From positions 19,626,388-19,690,387 of the forward strand of contig CM065187.1 in assembly GCA_033026295.1 (NCBI GenBank): a DNA stretch of 64,000 nt, written 5' to 3'. Under the pieces are notes generated by a model. It saw nothing but the letters and a program-made list of their open reading frames with translations. It did no database searches and had not been told where the DNA came from. Of the stretch, positions 12,827 through 25,000 are shown in pieces; position 1 is the stretch's first letter, and each line of letters starts with the position of its first letter. The translations under genes and the position numbers were made by a program. Source of the DNA: Channa striata. Lineage: Eukaryota; Chordata; Actinopteri; Anabantiformes; Channidae.

Positions 12827-13026
12827 TCTGGCCAAGTGGTAAGGCGTTTGTCTCATAAACCAAAAATCATGGGTTCATGTCCATGTCTTTCAAAAAAAAA
12901 ACAGTGACATGTGAATCTATAGACACTTGAAAACACCGTTTTGATAGCACTTTTGGTGTTTTTCTCCTTAACGTTTGTTTTTTAATAAAAGGGTCGGCCA
13001 AATGACTAAATGTAAATGTAAATGTA
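12827..13026 (+). mobile_element. tRNA-derived SINE
   Basis: The head resembles a tRNA gene. An A-box-like ggccaagtggtaagg lies at 12830-12844 and a B-box-like gggttcatgtcc at 12871-12882, at tRNA-like spacing. A short A-run follows, then an unrelated body, and the 3' tail is repeats of taaatg (13007-13026). It cannot be a functional tRNA, because the arms do not pair properly and the 3' half is replaced by SINE body. Boundaries are approximate. Confidence 0.72.
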
Positions 13027-13994
13027 GCCATGCTTCTGCTGTAGCATTGCTGAAATCAGGTCAATCAATGCCATTAGGCTTTTAAAACACTCCAACGAGC
13101 AGTAGGAATGTTTTAGTGGTTGGTCATGTGTCTTTGTCTGTCTCAAAGGTACAGAGGTCAAAAACAAATGTTGCTGTTAGAGTTGGGGTTAAGTATCCCA
13201 ATAGTGAGTGACACTAAAAAGGGATAGTTCTGCACTTTCCCAGTTAGAAATGCCGAGATAGCACAAAGGTCATCAGTGTTAAGAATGGGGAAATGGATTT
13301 GCTGTAATGTGCTGTATCTGCAAACTTCTCTGAGTTGGGCATTGCACACAGTTAGTCACATCCGAGAAGGTTTAAGCTGGACACACAGCGTGCACATAAC
13401 CCCATGTACTGTACAAATCATGATACTTTCTGTCAGAAGAGAAGAACTTTGGCTAAGAGCTCTTCCCAAGCCACACTAATATGTCTCAGTGCCCTGGAAT
13501 GTACCACATCTCCAGACTACCAGGAAATGATAATCATGGCCCAGTCCCCAGTTCAGAATTTACTGGTGATAAAGAAAGCCGGGTATGGGAAAGTTTGCAG
13601 GATGGCATGATGTATCTTTTGCATGGTTTGAAAAATACAATCCAAGGCATCTTTGAAGGTAAGAGCAGCTTTTCATTAGAAACGTGACTCAGTTCCAGCT
13701 GGAAAATGGTGGATTTGTAAATAATAATGAGGGGCATGAGTTTGCATGTGCAGAAAAGCTTTGCCAGTCCGGCTGTTTTTTGATGATTCCTTTGTTCATT
13801 ATTTGTGACGCATGATAACCATTGTGAAAAAAGTTTTATTTCATGTGCAATTCATCTGTGACAGTCTAAAACTAGGTTAGATAGAAATCAGTACTCCTGT
13901 AACGTCCCTGCTTTGAATCACCTGTTGGATTCTTGCTGTGTAGCGGTTCGTCTTCACACGTTTGTGTAGATTTTCACTGGGCTCCTCAGTTTAT
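13027..13994. other. Intergenic DNA, no gene seen
   Basis: Non-coding sequence with overlapping short ORFs between 13276 and 13687 that show no family resemblance. Confidence 0.5.
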
Positions 13995-14100
13995 TCACAG
14001 TCCAATCACACAGGTTTATCCTGCCTCTTGGCTAAGGACAGCTGGGATAAACTCCAGCACTACTGGGACCCTTGACAGAACAAGCAGTTAAGGAAGAAAA
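13995..14100. mobile_element. Old interspersed repeat fragment
   Basis: Contains 'gacagctgggataaactcca', then gcac, then gacccttgacagaacaagcagtta. This is a decayed version of a very common fish dispersed repeat. The same family occurs in the opposite orientation at 44655-44765 (gatcccagctatcattt). The class of the element is uncertain. Confidence 0.5.
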
Positions 14101-15729
14101 ATAAATGCATAAAAAAAGGAATGTGTACATTTTAAACAAAATTGTATAATTATCTGCACAATGTAAGAAAAGTGAAGAATAAATTGATATTACCTTTTTT
14201 GTTTCATTATTGTTTTTGTGTATTTTCAATTTTGGGTTCCCATACTTGTGATGAGAGACGTATATAATGTTGTATATATAAACCACAGTGTTCCATGTCT
14301 GTTTTTTTAGGTTTAATCTTTTGGATGAATGTGAAATTAAACTTTCACAAAAATAACAATTTAGTTACTCTGACAGAAGAATGTGCAGCATAAAAAAACA
14401 CAGGTCACAAATCTAACAATACAAAAGACGTAAGAAACAGGAAGACACAGGTGACCTTGTGATGTGATGGTGTAAATGTTCGGTTCCTGATAAGAGCAGG
14501 AAGTCTGTATGGAGCTCGGCAGACAGCTGTTCCTCCTTTCACTTGTTTTCAGTTCAGAGGGACAACATCAAATGAGGAGGACATTAACTGGCAGGAGCGG
14601 CAGTTCAAAGTGCAGGTTTTAAAGTCTGGTTGGCAGGGGCTGTCACAGGATTCTGGTTAGATTCGCATGTAAAGAATGGTTTACAAAAAGCTACAATAAC
14701 AAAACAAATATTTCTCTTCATCAAAATTAAATATGCAGAAAGTTCTTTAGGGTTGAAACAAGACAGATGATATTAAATCTTCGCTCTGTATCCCACCACC
14801 GAAATCCACCTGCGGGGCCTTTTAATTAAGCAAAGACCAAAATCTTTTGGTAATCTTAATTTGGATTTTTTTAGTTAGCTTTACCAAGTTTTCAAAAAAA
14901 TGCACATCTTATCAGTTTTACCTAGTTTTTATCAAGTTATAGGTTATTATTTTTCAGGGTAAAAATACTCTTTACTTACTGACATGTGCTAAGTACAAAT
15001 GGAGGATTCCATTTTCAAAAGTGAATTGCTGCAAGTAAAATATCTTTCATGTGTATGCAGTACAGTGCAAAGAACATTTTACATCATGTGGGACTCATCT
15101 GAGCACTAGATAATTAGTGTCAATTGACAAAAGAAAGGGCTGGGAAGGTGGGGATAGTATGTGTAGCATAATATTGTGGTAGAGTTTGGCATTGTTACAA
15201 TAGTAATGCACCTTCATTTATTTTGGGGGGAGAGGCGTGGTGAAGATGATGTGACCAAAGTAGAAAGTCCTGTATGACATGCATTTGGAATACTAAAGTT
15301 ACACAAGTAACCATTACTACGAGTTTGCCTGGTTAAAACAAGTAAATCAGACCGTTGTTAAGTCAGACGTTGAAAGTTGAAGGCAATTTCATGTTAGTTG
15401 GCCCAACTTAAATAAGTCTGTGATTTGAAAGACAGCCCACAGTGCACTCAACTTCATGAATTTCTTTGAAATAATAACTCTGAGTACTCCATTCTGAGTT
15501 ATATTACACCATAAGTGCTGTATACTGTTTTTGTAGTTGTGTAAACTAAACCACAACTGTATTATACTTAATAAGCGTTTGTAAGTAGAAATACAATTCC
15601 TATTTTGGTTCACATTTTCAAGGCAATTGGTTGGCATGCTTTTTTAAAGTTTAAGTAATGTCAACTAATCAGAATTTACAGTGTAGTTTGAATATTTCTT
15701 AAAGCTTGTGTGATATTAGAGAGAAACAT
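14101..15729. other. Intergenic DNA, no gene seen
   Basis: AT-rich non-coding DNA. No recognisable gene, RNA or element. Confidence 0.5.
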
Positions 15730-16863
15730 TGACCCCCAGTTGCACTGCAAGGAATCTCTGAGTCATTTTTGACCAGGATTTTTCATTTAGCTCACAAATG
15801 GAACAAATCTCTAGAACAGCCTTCTTCCACCTAAGAAACATTGCCAAAATTAGGAGCATCCTCCTGTCTCAAAGCAATGCTGAAAAACTGGTTCATGCAT
15901 TCGTTACTTCTAGATTGGACTACTGTAATTCTCTACTTTCAGGCTGCCCCAGTAACTCTCTAAAAAGGCTCCAATTAATCCAAAATGCTGCAGCAAGATT
16001 AATGACTGGGATTGGTAAGAGAGATCATATTTCACCTTCATTAGCTTCTCTCCATTGGCTTCACATTAAATGTAGAATAGAATTTAAAACCCTTTTTCTT
16101 ACCGATAAAGCTCAAAATGAAATAAGATCTCCTAGTACCATATCATCCTACTAGACCACTTCGGTCCAAAATTCAGGCCTCCTGTGGTTCCCAGAATTTC
16201 CAAAAATAGAATGGGCTATCAAGCTATCAAGCTATCAAGCTCCTCTCCTGTGGAACCAGCTCCCAGTCCAGATTCGGGAAGCAGACACCTTCTTTACTTT
16301 GAAGATGAGGCTCAAAACCTTATAGTTAGTTCTAGTCATGCTGCTATAGGCTTAGACTGCTGGGGGACTCTGCACTGAGCCACTTTCCTTTTCTTCTAAT
16401 TCTCTCCTCTCACCCCACATCTATAATGTCACCACTGTATGACATTAACTCTGTTTCTTCTTTGTCCCGTAGTCGTCTTTCTCCCTCTCTGTCTCTCTCT
16501 CTGTCCCTGTCTTCAGGTGTCCCCGGATTTGGAGCTGTGTGTCCTCCAGTGTGCAGCTACTGGTCCCACTAACCTCCCCAATGTTTTGTTGCTGCTTTTG
16601 TTGCTCGGTTCTTTTCTCTCTCCACTTTCCACTCAGCCCAACTGGTCAAGGCAGATGTCCGTCCACCCTGAGCCTGGTTCTGCTGGAGGTTTCTTCCGTT
16701 AAAGGGAGTTTTTCCTCTCCACTGTTGCCTATAGCTGCTCAAGGAGGATTTGTTGGGTTTTCTCTAAATGTTTGTATAGTCTTGACTTTATTATGTAAAG
16801 TGCCCTGAGATGACCTTTTTGTAAATTGGCGCTATATAAATAAAGTTGAATTGAATTGAATTA
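15730..16863 (+). mobile_element. 5'-truncated L2-like LINE (RT C-terminus plus 3' UTR)
   Basis: The 5' half codes for the end of a LINE reverse transcriptase. From 15798 it reads ISRTAFFHLRNIAKIRSIL, then HAFVTSRLDYCNSLLSGC, then LQLIQNAAARLMTG, then SPSLASLHWLHIKCRIEFK. A stop and frame change follow near 16150-16184, with further coding remnants (VVPRISKNRMG) to about 16378. The 3' UTR holds a CT-rich stretch (16480-16516), the conserved segment shared with 720-909 and 49890-50246, and the terminal 'tgtaaattggcgctatataa' with a gaattgaattgaatt tail. These motifs are typical of fish L2-clade (Maui-like) elements; the family name is from memory. The copy lacks its 5' end and is inactive. Confidence 0.88.
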
Positions 16864-18662
16864 AACATTATAAGTTCATCTCAGAAATTTGAAATTACTG
16901 ATGTTTTTGTACCACAGTCTTAATTTTGTTTGACTTTTTATGCGTTTAATGTTATTGTGGTTGTTAAAATGATGCTGTTCATTTAACAGTTGAATTGAAC
17001 AGATGTTCACCTTTCCCACTGTGAACCCAGGCTGCTCATAACAGGAAAGGAGCAGTTGCACCCAATATGTTAACAATATCCCCGTTAAGCTGAGCAGATG
17101 CTGTGTGCTTTCAATTTGCACCTTACACTTCATGTTGTATTCGGCCTTTCGGGTGAGCCCGAATGTTTTATGCTGACACTAAAATCAGGTGATCATAAAC
17201 TCGCCAACAATGCTGACTACTCACTACTGTGAGTAGAGAGAAGGTGAAGATGATGATGGAGACAGCTTAGTCTGGTTGCAGCATTCAATTCAAATTTAGT
17301 TTTATCCCACAGCAGTGTCAAGGGTGCAGTTTTAGCTTGATATGGTGATGGTGAGAAAGTACTGACGTGTTTATGTCTGATCGTAACTTAACTGAACCAA
17401 ACTGGCCACCATTTTGGCTCCATAGGGTGTAGAAGTTTGAAGGACTTTGTGCTGGCCGCCCCTGCTGCCACACGGTGCATTTAAATGTTGGTAATGTACA
17501 TTTTGGTTTTGTGATTATATTAATAATTTAGATTACAGAGAGAGTTGTCTTGTTCAGCTAAGCAAAAGGATGGCCCAAAGAAGCAGAATATTTAAATGGA
17601 GGAGCCTGATACCTAAAAGGGGAAAATTGTTATTTTGTGGTTTGAGATTTTGGGTTATTTATTGATGTTATGTTAATTATTATTTTCAGATTTGCATACC
17701 GGGAATCATACAGCGCTCATCATACTGCCTCTCAGTTTCATGATGGACATGGGTGATCGAACGTTTAACTCTTCTTCTTACTCTTACTTCTTCTGCTCCT
17801 GTCAGTTTGAAGCTTGACCTGACTGAGCTGTGCTCTGGAAGCTGACTGCTGCCTGCCCAGCTGCAAAAGTTTCATCCCTCTGCTTACAGGCCAAAAAGGA
17901 CACACATACACATCTGCCTTATGTATTGTAACTATATGTCTTTCAGAGACTGCTAGTGTTTCCTAATGATTCCTCTTTATCCATATCTTTCTCTAACATT
18001 TGTGATCTTTTCTCATACGCTAAAGGTTAGAGATTTCTGCCACAACTAGATACTAAGACAATAGGCAACACACAGTAGCATAGTTTGTTGGTATAAAACT
18101 AATAATCAACACGCTAATAAAGTACCTAAGGCTTTATTGTACTTTGGAGTATCTGAGAATCAGCTGATGTTGCATCTGCCTGAGTTAATCACACACCTTA
18201 GTGACACTGAATGGACCTAGACGTTACTCACTGGTGAGTCGTGCCATGAGGTGGGGCCTGTGTGAAATGAAAACAAAAATGTCATCACGCCTCAGTTGTG
18301 GTAAAAGTCACGCTTTCCTGTTTTCTCTGAGCATTTTAGCATCTTTCAGCTCGTTGTTTTGGTTGTACGGTTCAGTTTGGCTTCACTCTCATCAGGCAGC
18401 AGTTTACTGCAAACATATCTACAAATAGACTGCCTGCAGCTTGTGAAACGGAAAGATAGACATGCAATGTTTGACTGACTAGCCAGTGAATATAGTGGAC
18501 CATTTAAAAACAATTTCCATCTGGAGCTAGTGGACACAAAATTGTTTAATTCATTTTGGAAGTTTATTGCTCTGTCTACTGTACAAAAAGGTGGTGAAAA
18601 CTGTATCACTTTAATCTCTATAAAATTCTCAAATACGCAGCACACTCCTACTAGCAAAGTTC
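16864..18662. other. Intergenic DNA, no gene seen
   Basis: Non-coding DNA. No gene or clear repeat was recognised. Confidence 0.5.
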
Positions 18663-18801
18663 TGTGGTACATCTTAACTTAGTGTGGGGACTGAAGGACA
18701 CCAATTGGAATATGCACAAAGAGACTAAATAATGCTACAAAGATGTCATAGATCTCTAGACAGATACATTAACAATCCTTGAAGGGACATTTTTGCATTG
18801 C
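18663..18801 (+). repeat. Dispersed repeat, copy 1
   Basis: About 140 bp starting gtggtacatcttaact, passing through 'gatgtcatagatctctagac' and ending near gaagggacatttttgcattgc. It matches 21885-22032 in the same orientation with scattered substitutions and small indels. Probably an interspersed element of unknown class. Confidence 0.75.
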
Positions 18802-20459
18802 AGTAATGATGATGATGATTAATCTAGTGAGTCAAAGGAAAATAAACATTGTTTTATTTTCCACTTTAATCCGCTGTCAGTTCTGTGCAGCATTGTACAC
18901 CCTACCTCTAGAATCTGATTTAACCAGCACTGAGGCTGCACAAAAAGCTGGAACATAGTGAGTGATTAATAGGATCAGGTCCCCAAAGACAGCCTACATA
19001 ACATGATGTTCTAATGAAATGTCCCTTTCCTTTTCTTTGATGGGGTGTCACTGATGAATGGCTTTCATGTCAACGAAACAGATGAAACAGATGGACAGGA
19101 ATCATACCTGTGTGTCAGGATGGGAGGTCAGAGTGTCATAAAAAAAAAGTCATGTAACGTCTCTCTTTGTCATTAAACATATGTTTCCATGACTATGCAA
19201 GGCAAATCTCTTTAAGCAGACATCCTGAAACACACACACACATGCACACACCAGTATTGACATATACGGAACATTTTGTCAGTGAAGACACTGACAACAC
19301 ATAATGGTTTTACGGTGACTTTCCATCGCGTATTAAGTTCTCCTGGCTTTCGGATCAGATCAGTGAACATATTGTGGCTTTTGCAAATGGATTCCACTAA
19401 TTTCAATAGTGGGAAATAATTTGTGGGAAAGAGGATGAATGGATTTCATGTTCTTCAGAAATAAAATCACTTGTTTTGCACAAATTAGATCAACAATAGA
19501 TTTTTCACTTTGAAGGCTGCATTATCTCATTATTCTGAGAAATCATTTAAAAACGCAGCACTAATCAAAATCTTACAAAATCAAGAAAAAAGAAATTCTC
19601 TGTGGTGCATTACACTCTAGATTGTGGGTTGTTAACGTCACTGCAGTCACTGATACATCAACTGCATGCTCCCTGTCCAGCTCCAAATGCTAAAGAAACG
19701 TTTGTTCATTCAAATTCACACAAATTTTTAATAATTTTCAGAAAAAATTAAAAAAACTGTACAGTAAAAGCTAATTTCTATTCTTAATATTAGAAGCACA
19801 CCAAGATATTAAATCTAAAATAAGTCAGGTACCAATAAACCAAAATAGAAGAAGCATAAAGATAGAGAATGAAATTCCCATTCAAATTTGCTTGTAATGA
19901 TGAGCCACCCGTTTTATATTAGAAATGCATTTGGTGTCACAAGCTGAACAAAATATTTTCTCAGTAAACTTGTTGCTCACTTCCTATGTAACACTCTTGA
20001 AACTCTAAACCTAACTGAAAGAATTTTATCCTCTACTGGCAAAGGTCAAAACCTCACAATTGTCAGCACTTTGTTCCACACAAAGATCTTTTGCCTCGAG
20101 CCTTGAGTCTTTCCTCATGTTATTTATTGCACCATAAATTTTGTTTGTCCATGGGGAAGAATTTCTCCAGTGATAACACATCATGTGTGATCTGAAAAAT
20201 TTTCACAGGAGTGAAAGTGACACTCGAAAGTTATTTTTTTGACAAAATGCTGACCATTAAAAAGGCAAAAACAAATAAATCCATACTTGTTTACATGCTC
20301 CCATTAATGCTGAATGCCAATCAAATAAATGCTGATGGTGCTTGTAAGTCTTGGTTTGACTTTGTTTAAAACCGAGTATAACGTCATCCACGACTACATG
20401 AAACTCACATTTGATGATCAGATGTAACAGGGTGGTTTAGAGGAAACTTGTGAGAAAAT
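18802..20459. other. Intergenic DNA, no gene seen
   Basis: AT-rich non-coding DNA with a short CA tract around 19231-19250. No gene was recognised. Confidence 0.5.
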
Positions 20460-20484
20460 GGGGGGTGGGGGTGGGGGGGGGGGG
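20460..20484 (+). repeat. G-tract, potential G-quadruplex
   Basis: Twenty-three of 25 bases are G (six Gs, t, five Gs, t, twelve Gs), which could form a quadruplex on the + strand. No gene lies beside it. Confidence 0.7.
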
Positions 20485-21702
20485 ACGGGAAAAAGCTCTG
20501 AGACATCTGGTGGCCGGTGGCAGAACGGCAGTCGCGTTACAAACCGGGGGCCTGTAGGAAGTGAGACTGTGGGTGTGGGCTCTGCAGGGAGAATGAGAAC
20601 AGGACAGAGACAGAAATCAACTGCTTTGACAATAACCCACCGATCAAAACATATTGACAACAACGAAACATGTGTGCACCAAGATTATTATAGTTAAATA
20701 AAACAAAATCACAGTTTTAAGTGGGTGACGAAATAAAAACCTCAAGCAAACTAAGTGAAAAAGTGACACTATGAAAACAAAAAATTGTTCAGCTTCAGTA
20801 AAACTTACTGGAGAGTCCACACTCACTTCAGAGAAACCACAAAAATTCCCACACAAACAAACAAATTGCCCAAAGTTGATGTCATTGCTTTTTACGCAGC
20901 TCGTTTCCCGATATATTTGCCGGGTGATGAATGTGTGAAAAGATAAGCACCTGAGGAAACCCAGGGGAACAATCTGAAATTAAAGTGATCATTTTCCAAG
21001 GTATAGCTGGCATGCAGAGGAGTCTGAGTGCCAGTTTATTTAGACAAAGATCCCTTTGTGCCCCTGCTAGTAGCTGCAGTTATTATATTCTGTTTTGGAA
21101 CCTGTAGGGAGCCTGAGGGGTAAAATGGTGGAAAGTTGAAATGAAAAAAACATTCTACAGTAGTGAGCGATTGAGAGAGAGACAGAGCACACTCTGTCTT
21201 GTAAAAGTCGTATCTAAATGTTTATCTAAACCTTACAGATGAAACAAAATTGCCGAAGAACATGAACCAAACAAAAGCATGCAGACATGCATATACACAT
21301 GCGCGTATGCAAACAGCCCAACAGGTTCTGTAGTGCAACCGTCATCTTCAGTACATTTATTGTCAAGGAATGCAGAGCAGGACAGGTGTGGCATGCTGGT
21401 ATCACAACAGACGCCAGCACCCGCTGCTGAAGACTAATTATTGTCTCATTAAATCCTGATATGAAACACAAGTCAGTAAATCTTTCACACGAGTAACATA
21501 TGATGCTTTGCTTGGATGAAAAATACACATACGGTACAAGGAAGAGTTCCGATTTTTCCCAGTAAAGTCAGTTTCAGGTAAAAGTGTAAATATAGACAAC
21601 ATGACTTGTAGTTGGTCATACTGAGATGCAGGTAAATTCACAGCAAATGACACAATTTTTAAAAACAAAAATGTAGGTGACCAGGGGCAGGATGTCACGG
21701 TG
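20485..21702. other. Intergenic DNA, no gene seen
   Basis: Non-coding DNA. ORFs on both strands are short and unlike any family I recognise. Confidence 0.5.
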
Positions 21703-21767
21703 ATAAGATAAGATAGGATAATATAAACCTTTATTTGTCCCACAATGGGGAAATTGACACATAATGT
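21703..21767 (-). mobile_element. LINE 3'-tail fragment, inverted
   Basis: gataagataagataggata followed by ctttatttgtcccacaatggggaaatt. The reverse complement is the familiar fish LINE terminus 'aatttccccattgtgggaca', then aataaag and a ttatc-repeat tail. The related end at 27790-27850 is in the forward orientation. Confidence 0.65.
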
Positions 21768-21860
21768 AATCTCTTTACAAGTTGTGTAGTTTTAAATTAA
21801 TAGTAATCACATTTATTTTTATTTTTTAAGATTTGAACTTTGAACTCCCAATAATGGTAA

Positions 21861-21893
21861 TGTACCACAGCAGTGTATTGCTGCTGTGGTACA
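21861..21893. repeat. Perfect 13-bp inverted repeat (hairpin)
   Basis: tgtaccacagcag at 21861-21873 and its exact reverse complement at 21881-21893 are separated by tgtattg. The right arm overlaps the first bases of the dispersed repeat copy that follows. Confidence 0.85.
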
Positions 21894-22032
21894 TCTTAAC
21901 ATCTGACTAAAGGCGTGAGGTTCCACTAATTGGACAATGCACAAACAGACTAAATAATGCCACAGAGATGTCATAGATCTCTAGATAGTTAGATACATTA
22001 ATATTCCGAGAAGGGACATTTTTGCATTGCTA
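21885..22032 (+). repeat. Dispersed repeat, copy 2
   Basis: Same family and orientation as 18663-18801. Shared blocks are gtggtacatcttaac, 'cagactaaataatgccacag', gatgtcatagatctctaga and gggacatttttgcattgc. The copies lie about 3.2 kb apart and have diverged. Confidence 0.75.
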
Positions 22033-25000
22033 AATTGCAAAAAAAAAATTGGATTTGTCAGCTTTGAATGGTCAAAACCTTGACAAAGATGCTTTTTTTA
22101 TTATTTTGAATAGTTTTCTTGGACAACTATGGCACAGATGGATAAACTAATCCCAGCTGCAGACTATGAGTCCAGGGAATTCATTGTTGGTTTGAGCGTC
22201 TATTTAGTCCTTCACTTATTGGTCTCCTGAAATTACCGTCAGGTTGTAATACTTGTGTAACCGACTGTATCTCCTAGTGAGTTTAATTTATTGTCAGGAC
22301 TCAGGAAACAGTCCAACAGGCTAACAAGTTTGCCGGCACTTAACCTCAAGACCCCTAACTCCCATTCAGTCTCTTCCTGATTCTTCAACGAGGGGGGATG
22401 TAGTTTGGCATGCGTGGGATGAGCCATAGTATGAGCCAAGTTGAGTGGAGTTTGCTCTGGCTTTGTCCTGCTGAGTGCTCTCAGTAGTGAGCGTGAACAG
22501 CTACGAGAAGCCCAGGGGCCACAGTGTGTTGGACAGGTTGCTAAAAGAAATTCAGAGAAGTGGGAAAAAGGTAAAAAGCCTTTTGTCTGAATACTGACCA
22601 GTGGTGCATTTAACGTTTGAACAATATTCAAGCCACCACTGACACATCATAGAAGGTTTTAGTCAAACTTAATGGCTCTTTTCTTTGGACCTTTAGTCTT
22701 TGGGTGGAAAACCTCTGTCTGAGATTGACATTTAAACTGTCCATCATTCTTTCCTACCTTGGGTGGGGTTTCGGGGGGGCAATTGGGAAATTTGTCATTA
22801 ACCTCATACTATTTCATAAAACCTAACTGTTACTTTCTATTTTACTGAGATTTTCCTAGGAAGTGTTTGTTCAAACCACTTACCATCATGAGCTATGCAG
22901 AGCTCAGTGCAGAATGACGCCCACTCCTCTGCACATCTGAAGAGGTCAAAGGTTCACACCGGCTGCTGGATTCTGGGTTGACCCAGGTGAAGTACAGGAC
23001 TATAACTCTAGCTGTGTGTATATAGGATAAAAGGTGCATGAAATGTTTTAGCAGCCACCACAATTACATCGTGCATGTCCCCGTCTCTGTCTCTTCTTCA
23101 GCCTCATGCATACACAAACACTGTGAAAGCTGTGGGACATGAAGTACTTGATGTTTGCTCCTCAATTTGCTGAAGGGAAATAGTTTGCAACTGTTGAGAC
23201 TTGTTCCTCTAAAGCTTATGTTAAAACCGCACCTGAGTGTCGAGCTGATGAGCATAATTATAGTCATAAGTGTCTGAGGTTCTTTATGAATGTACTGATT
23301 GAGGGGGAAAAACTTTGGTGGAAGAGTAAAAACAACGCGTTAAAGCAGACAGGCAACAGAGAGTGCAGCCAGAAAGAAAAATACCAGATTATCACTCAAC
23401 GTTGCTCACATCTTTCCTGTTCACTAGGAAGCCCTCCGTCTTCAAGCAAACAAGTGAAGGGTCATATGTGTGACAGTTGGATTTGCATCCTGCAGAACTG
23501 CTCGCTCTTATCTCAAAACACAAACACACACAGAGAGCTCCTCCGTGCTGCAGCTGGCTGATGTAAAACTCAGTGGTCTTTGTCAGGATAGTACAGAACA
23601 TGCTGCGTGTTCCGCAGGTGATGACTCATGACTCAGAAACTTTACAAGATTTTGAATAACACTTTACATCTGCAACCACAATCTGTAATCAAGTAGCTGT
23701 AGTGGGAAATTCAGATTTAGCAGCTCTTCGTGAAGATACAGTGAACAAGGCAGCCAATAAGAAATGTATCTATTGTACTTTGCAGGTTTTATTTTTACAT
23801 AAATAGTCTGCTAGGTCTTACATGTTTTACATTGCAGTTATGTGTAATGAAGGTGGGACGACACAAAATGGTTGAACATTAACGTCACATTTCTCCTGGT
23901 GTTTTCTTCAGCTGATGCAGACCAGCATTAGCAGAATTCTGTGAGTTTACTCATTAACCCTTTATTTTAAAACACAATATGTTTGCTTGTTTAAACCAGG
24001 CAATAATGGAGAAGGTAACGTGACCTCACACCATCTCTGATGCTGCTTGTGAACTGTTTGTTGAGTCTCATTTTCCCAGCAGTGATGCAAAGTTGACGTA
24101 TAATATTGGATTCATCCGCCACCACAACTAATGAGAGAAAAATTAGCGCTAAAGGAAATAAATGAAGATGTGCTAAAGGGGTTTCATCAAACATGTGCAC
24201 AGCGTGGCTGCCCAAAGACTCACAGATATTGTGTACACACACCTAAAGTGTGTAAATGGGAGATTTTATCAAATGTGCTTGTTTGCTCGGGTTTTGATTG
24301 AAAGGCAACACTGTTATGTTAATGTCACCTGACCGGTCACCAAAGCTCAGACCTGTGTCCATTTGATTAATTATTATCAAAAGGTCACGAGTGGATGAGT
24401 GCTGTCATGTGTTTCACTGCTTAACTCACAGCTGCACTGCATAGCTGCTTGCACCATGAAGGACTGAGTGTCCCACAATGCTTTCACAGAGACAAAAAGT
24501 TTGGATGAACCCATTGAACTCTTCACCCCTCAAAAACAGGCTTGACTTGACTTTTGAGTAGCATATGAAGAAATCTGGTTATGTTCTTATGATAAACAGA
24601 ATACTAACCACAGAAACCTCTCAGAATGAGAGAACGGTGCATGTTTCATAGCCTCGTGTTTTGAGTTGACTTGTCAGACTGAACACACACTGATCACACC
24701 AATCTGTCTTCATTACACTTGTTTCCTCTATCTTTAAGAAGCTTTTCCGAGCACCCATAGTAATAAAAATGCTCAAATAGTAAAATATTATTGTCATAAT
24801 CCTTTTATCAGTGTGAGTTTGACACCATTACTGTTCACAGTTTGATTTTCCCGTGGGTGCTCACAGTTGCTTCTGAGCACATAGTTAATCCATTTTTATG
24901 GATTTATCGTTTCACGCTTTGATGACACTCATAGATAAGCTGGTGCAGGACGACTCTGTTGACTTGAATGATGTTCCTGAGTTCGGCTTATAGGGAAGGA

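Noticed and set aside
12827..12890. Possible tRNA gene (A and B boxes present)
   Set aside because: Stems do not pair and the sequence continues into a SINE body with a taaatg tail, so it is a SINE head.
16439..16808. ORFs of 87-89 codons after the LINE RT remnant
   Set aside because: They lie in the LINE 3' UTR. The same sequence recurs at 49893-50246 and 720-909 without a conserved frame.
22239..22631. 130-codon minus-strand ORF
   Set aside because: No recognisable domain, no supporting splice sites, no coding neighbours.
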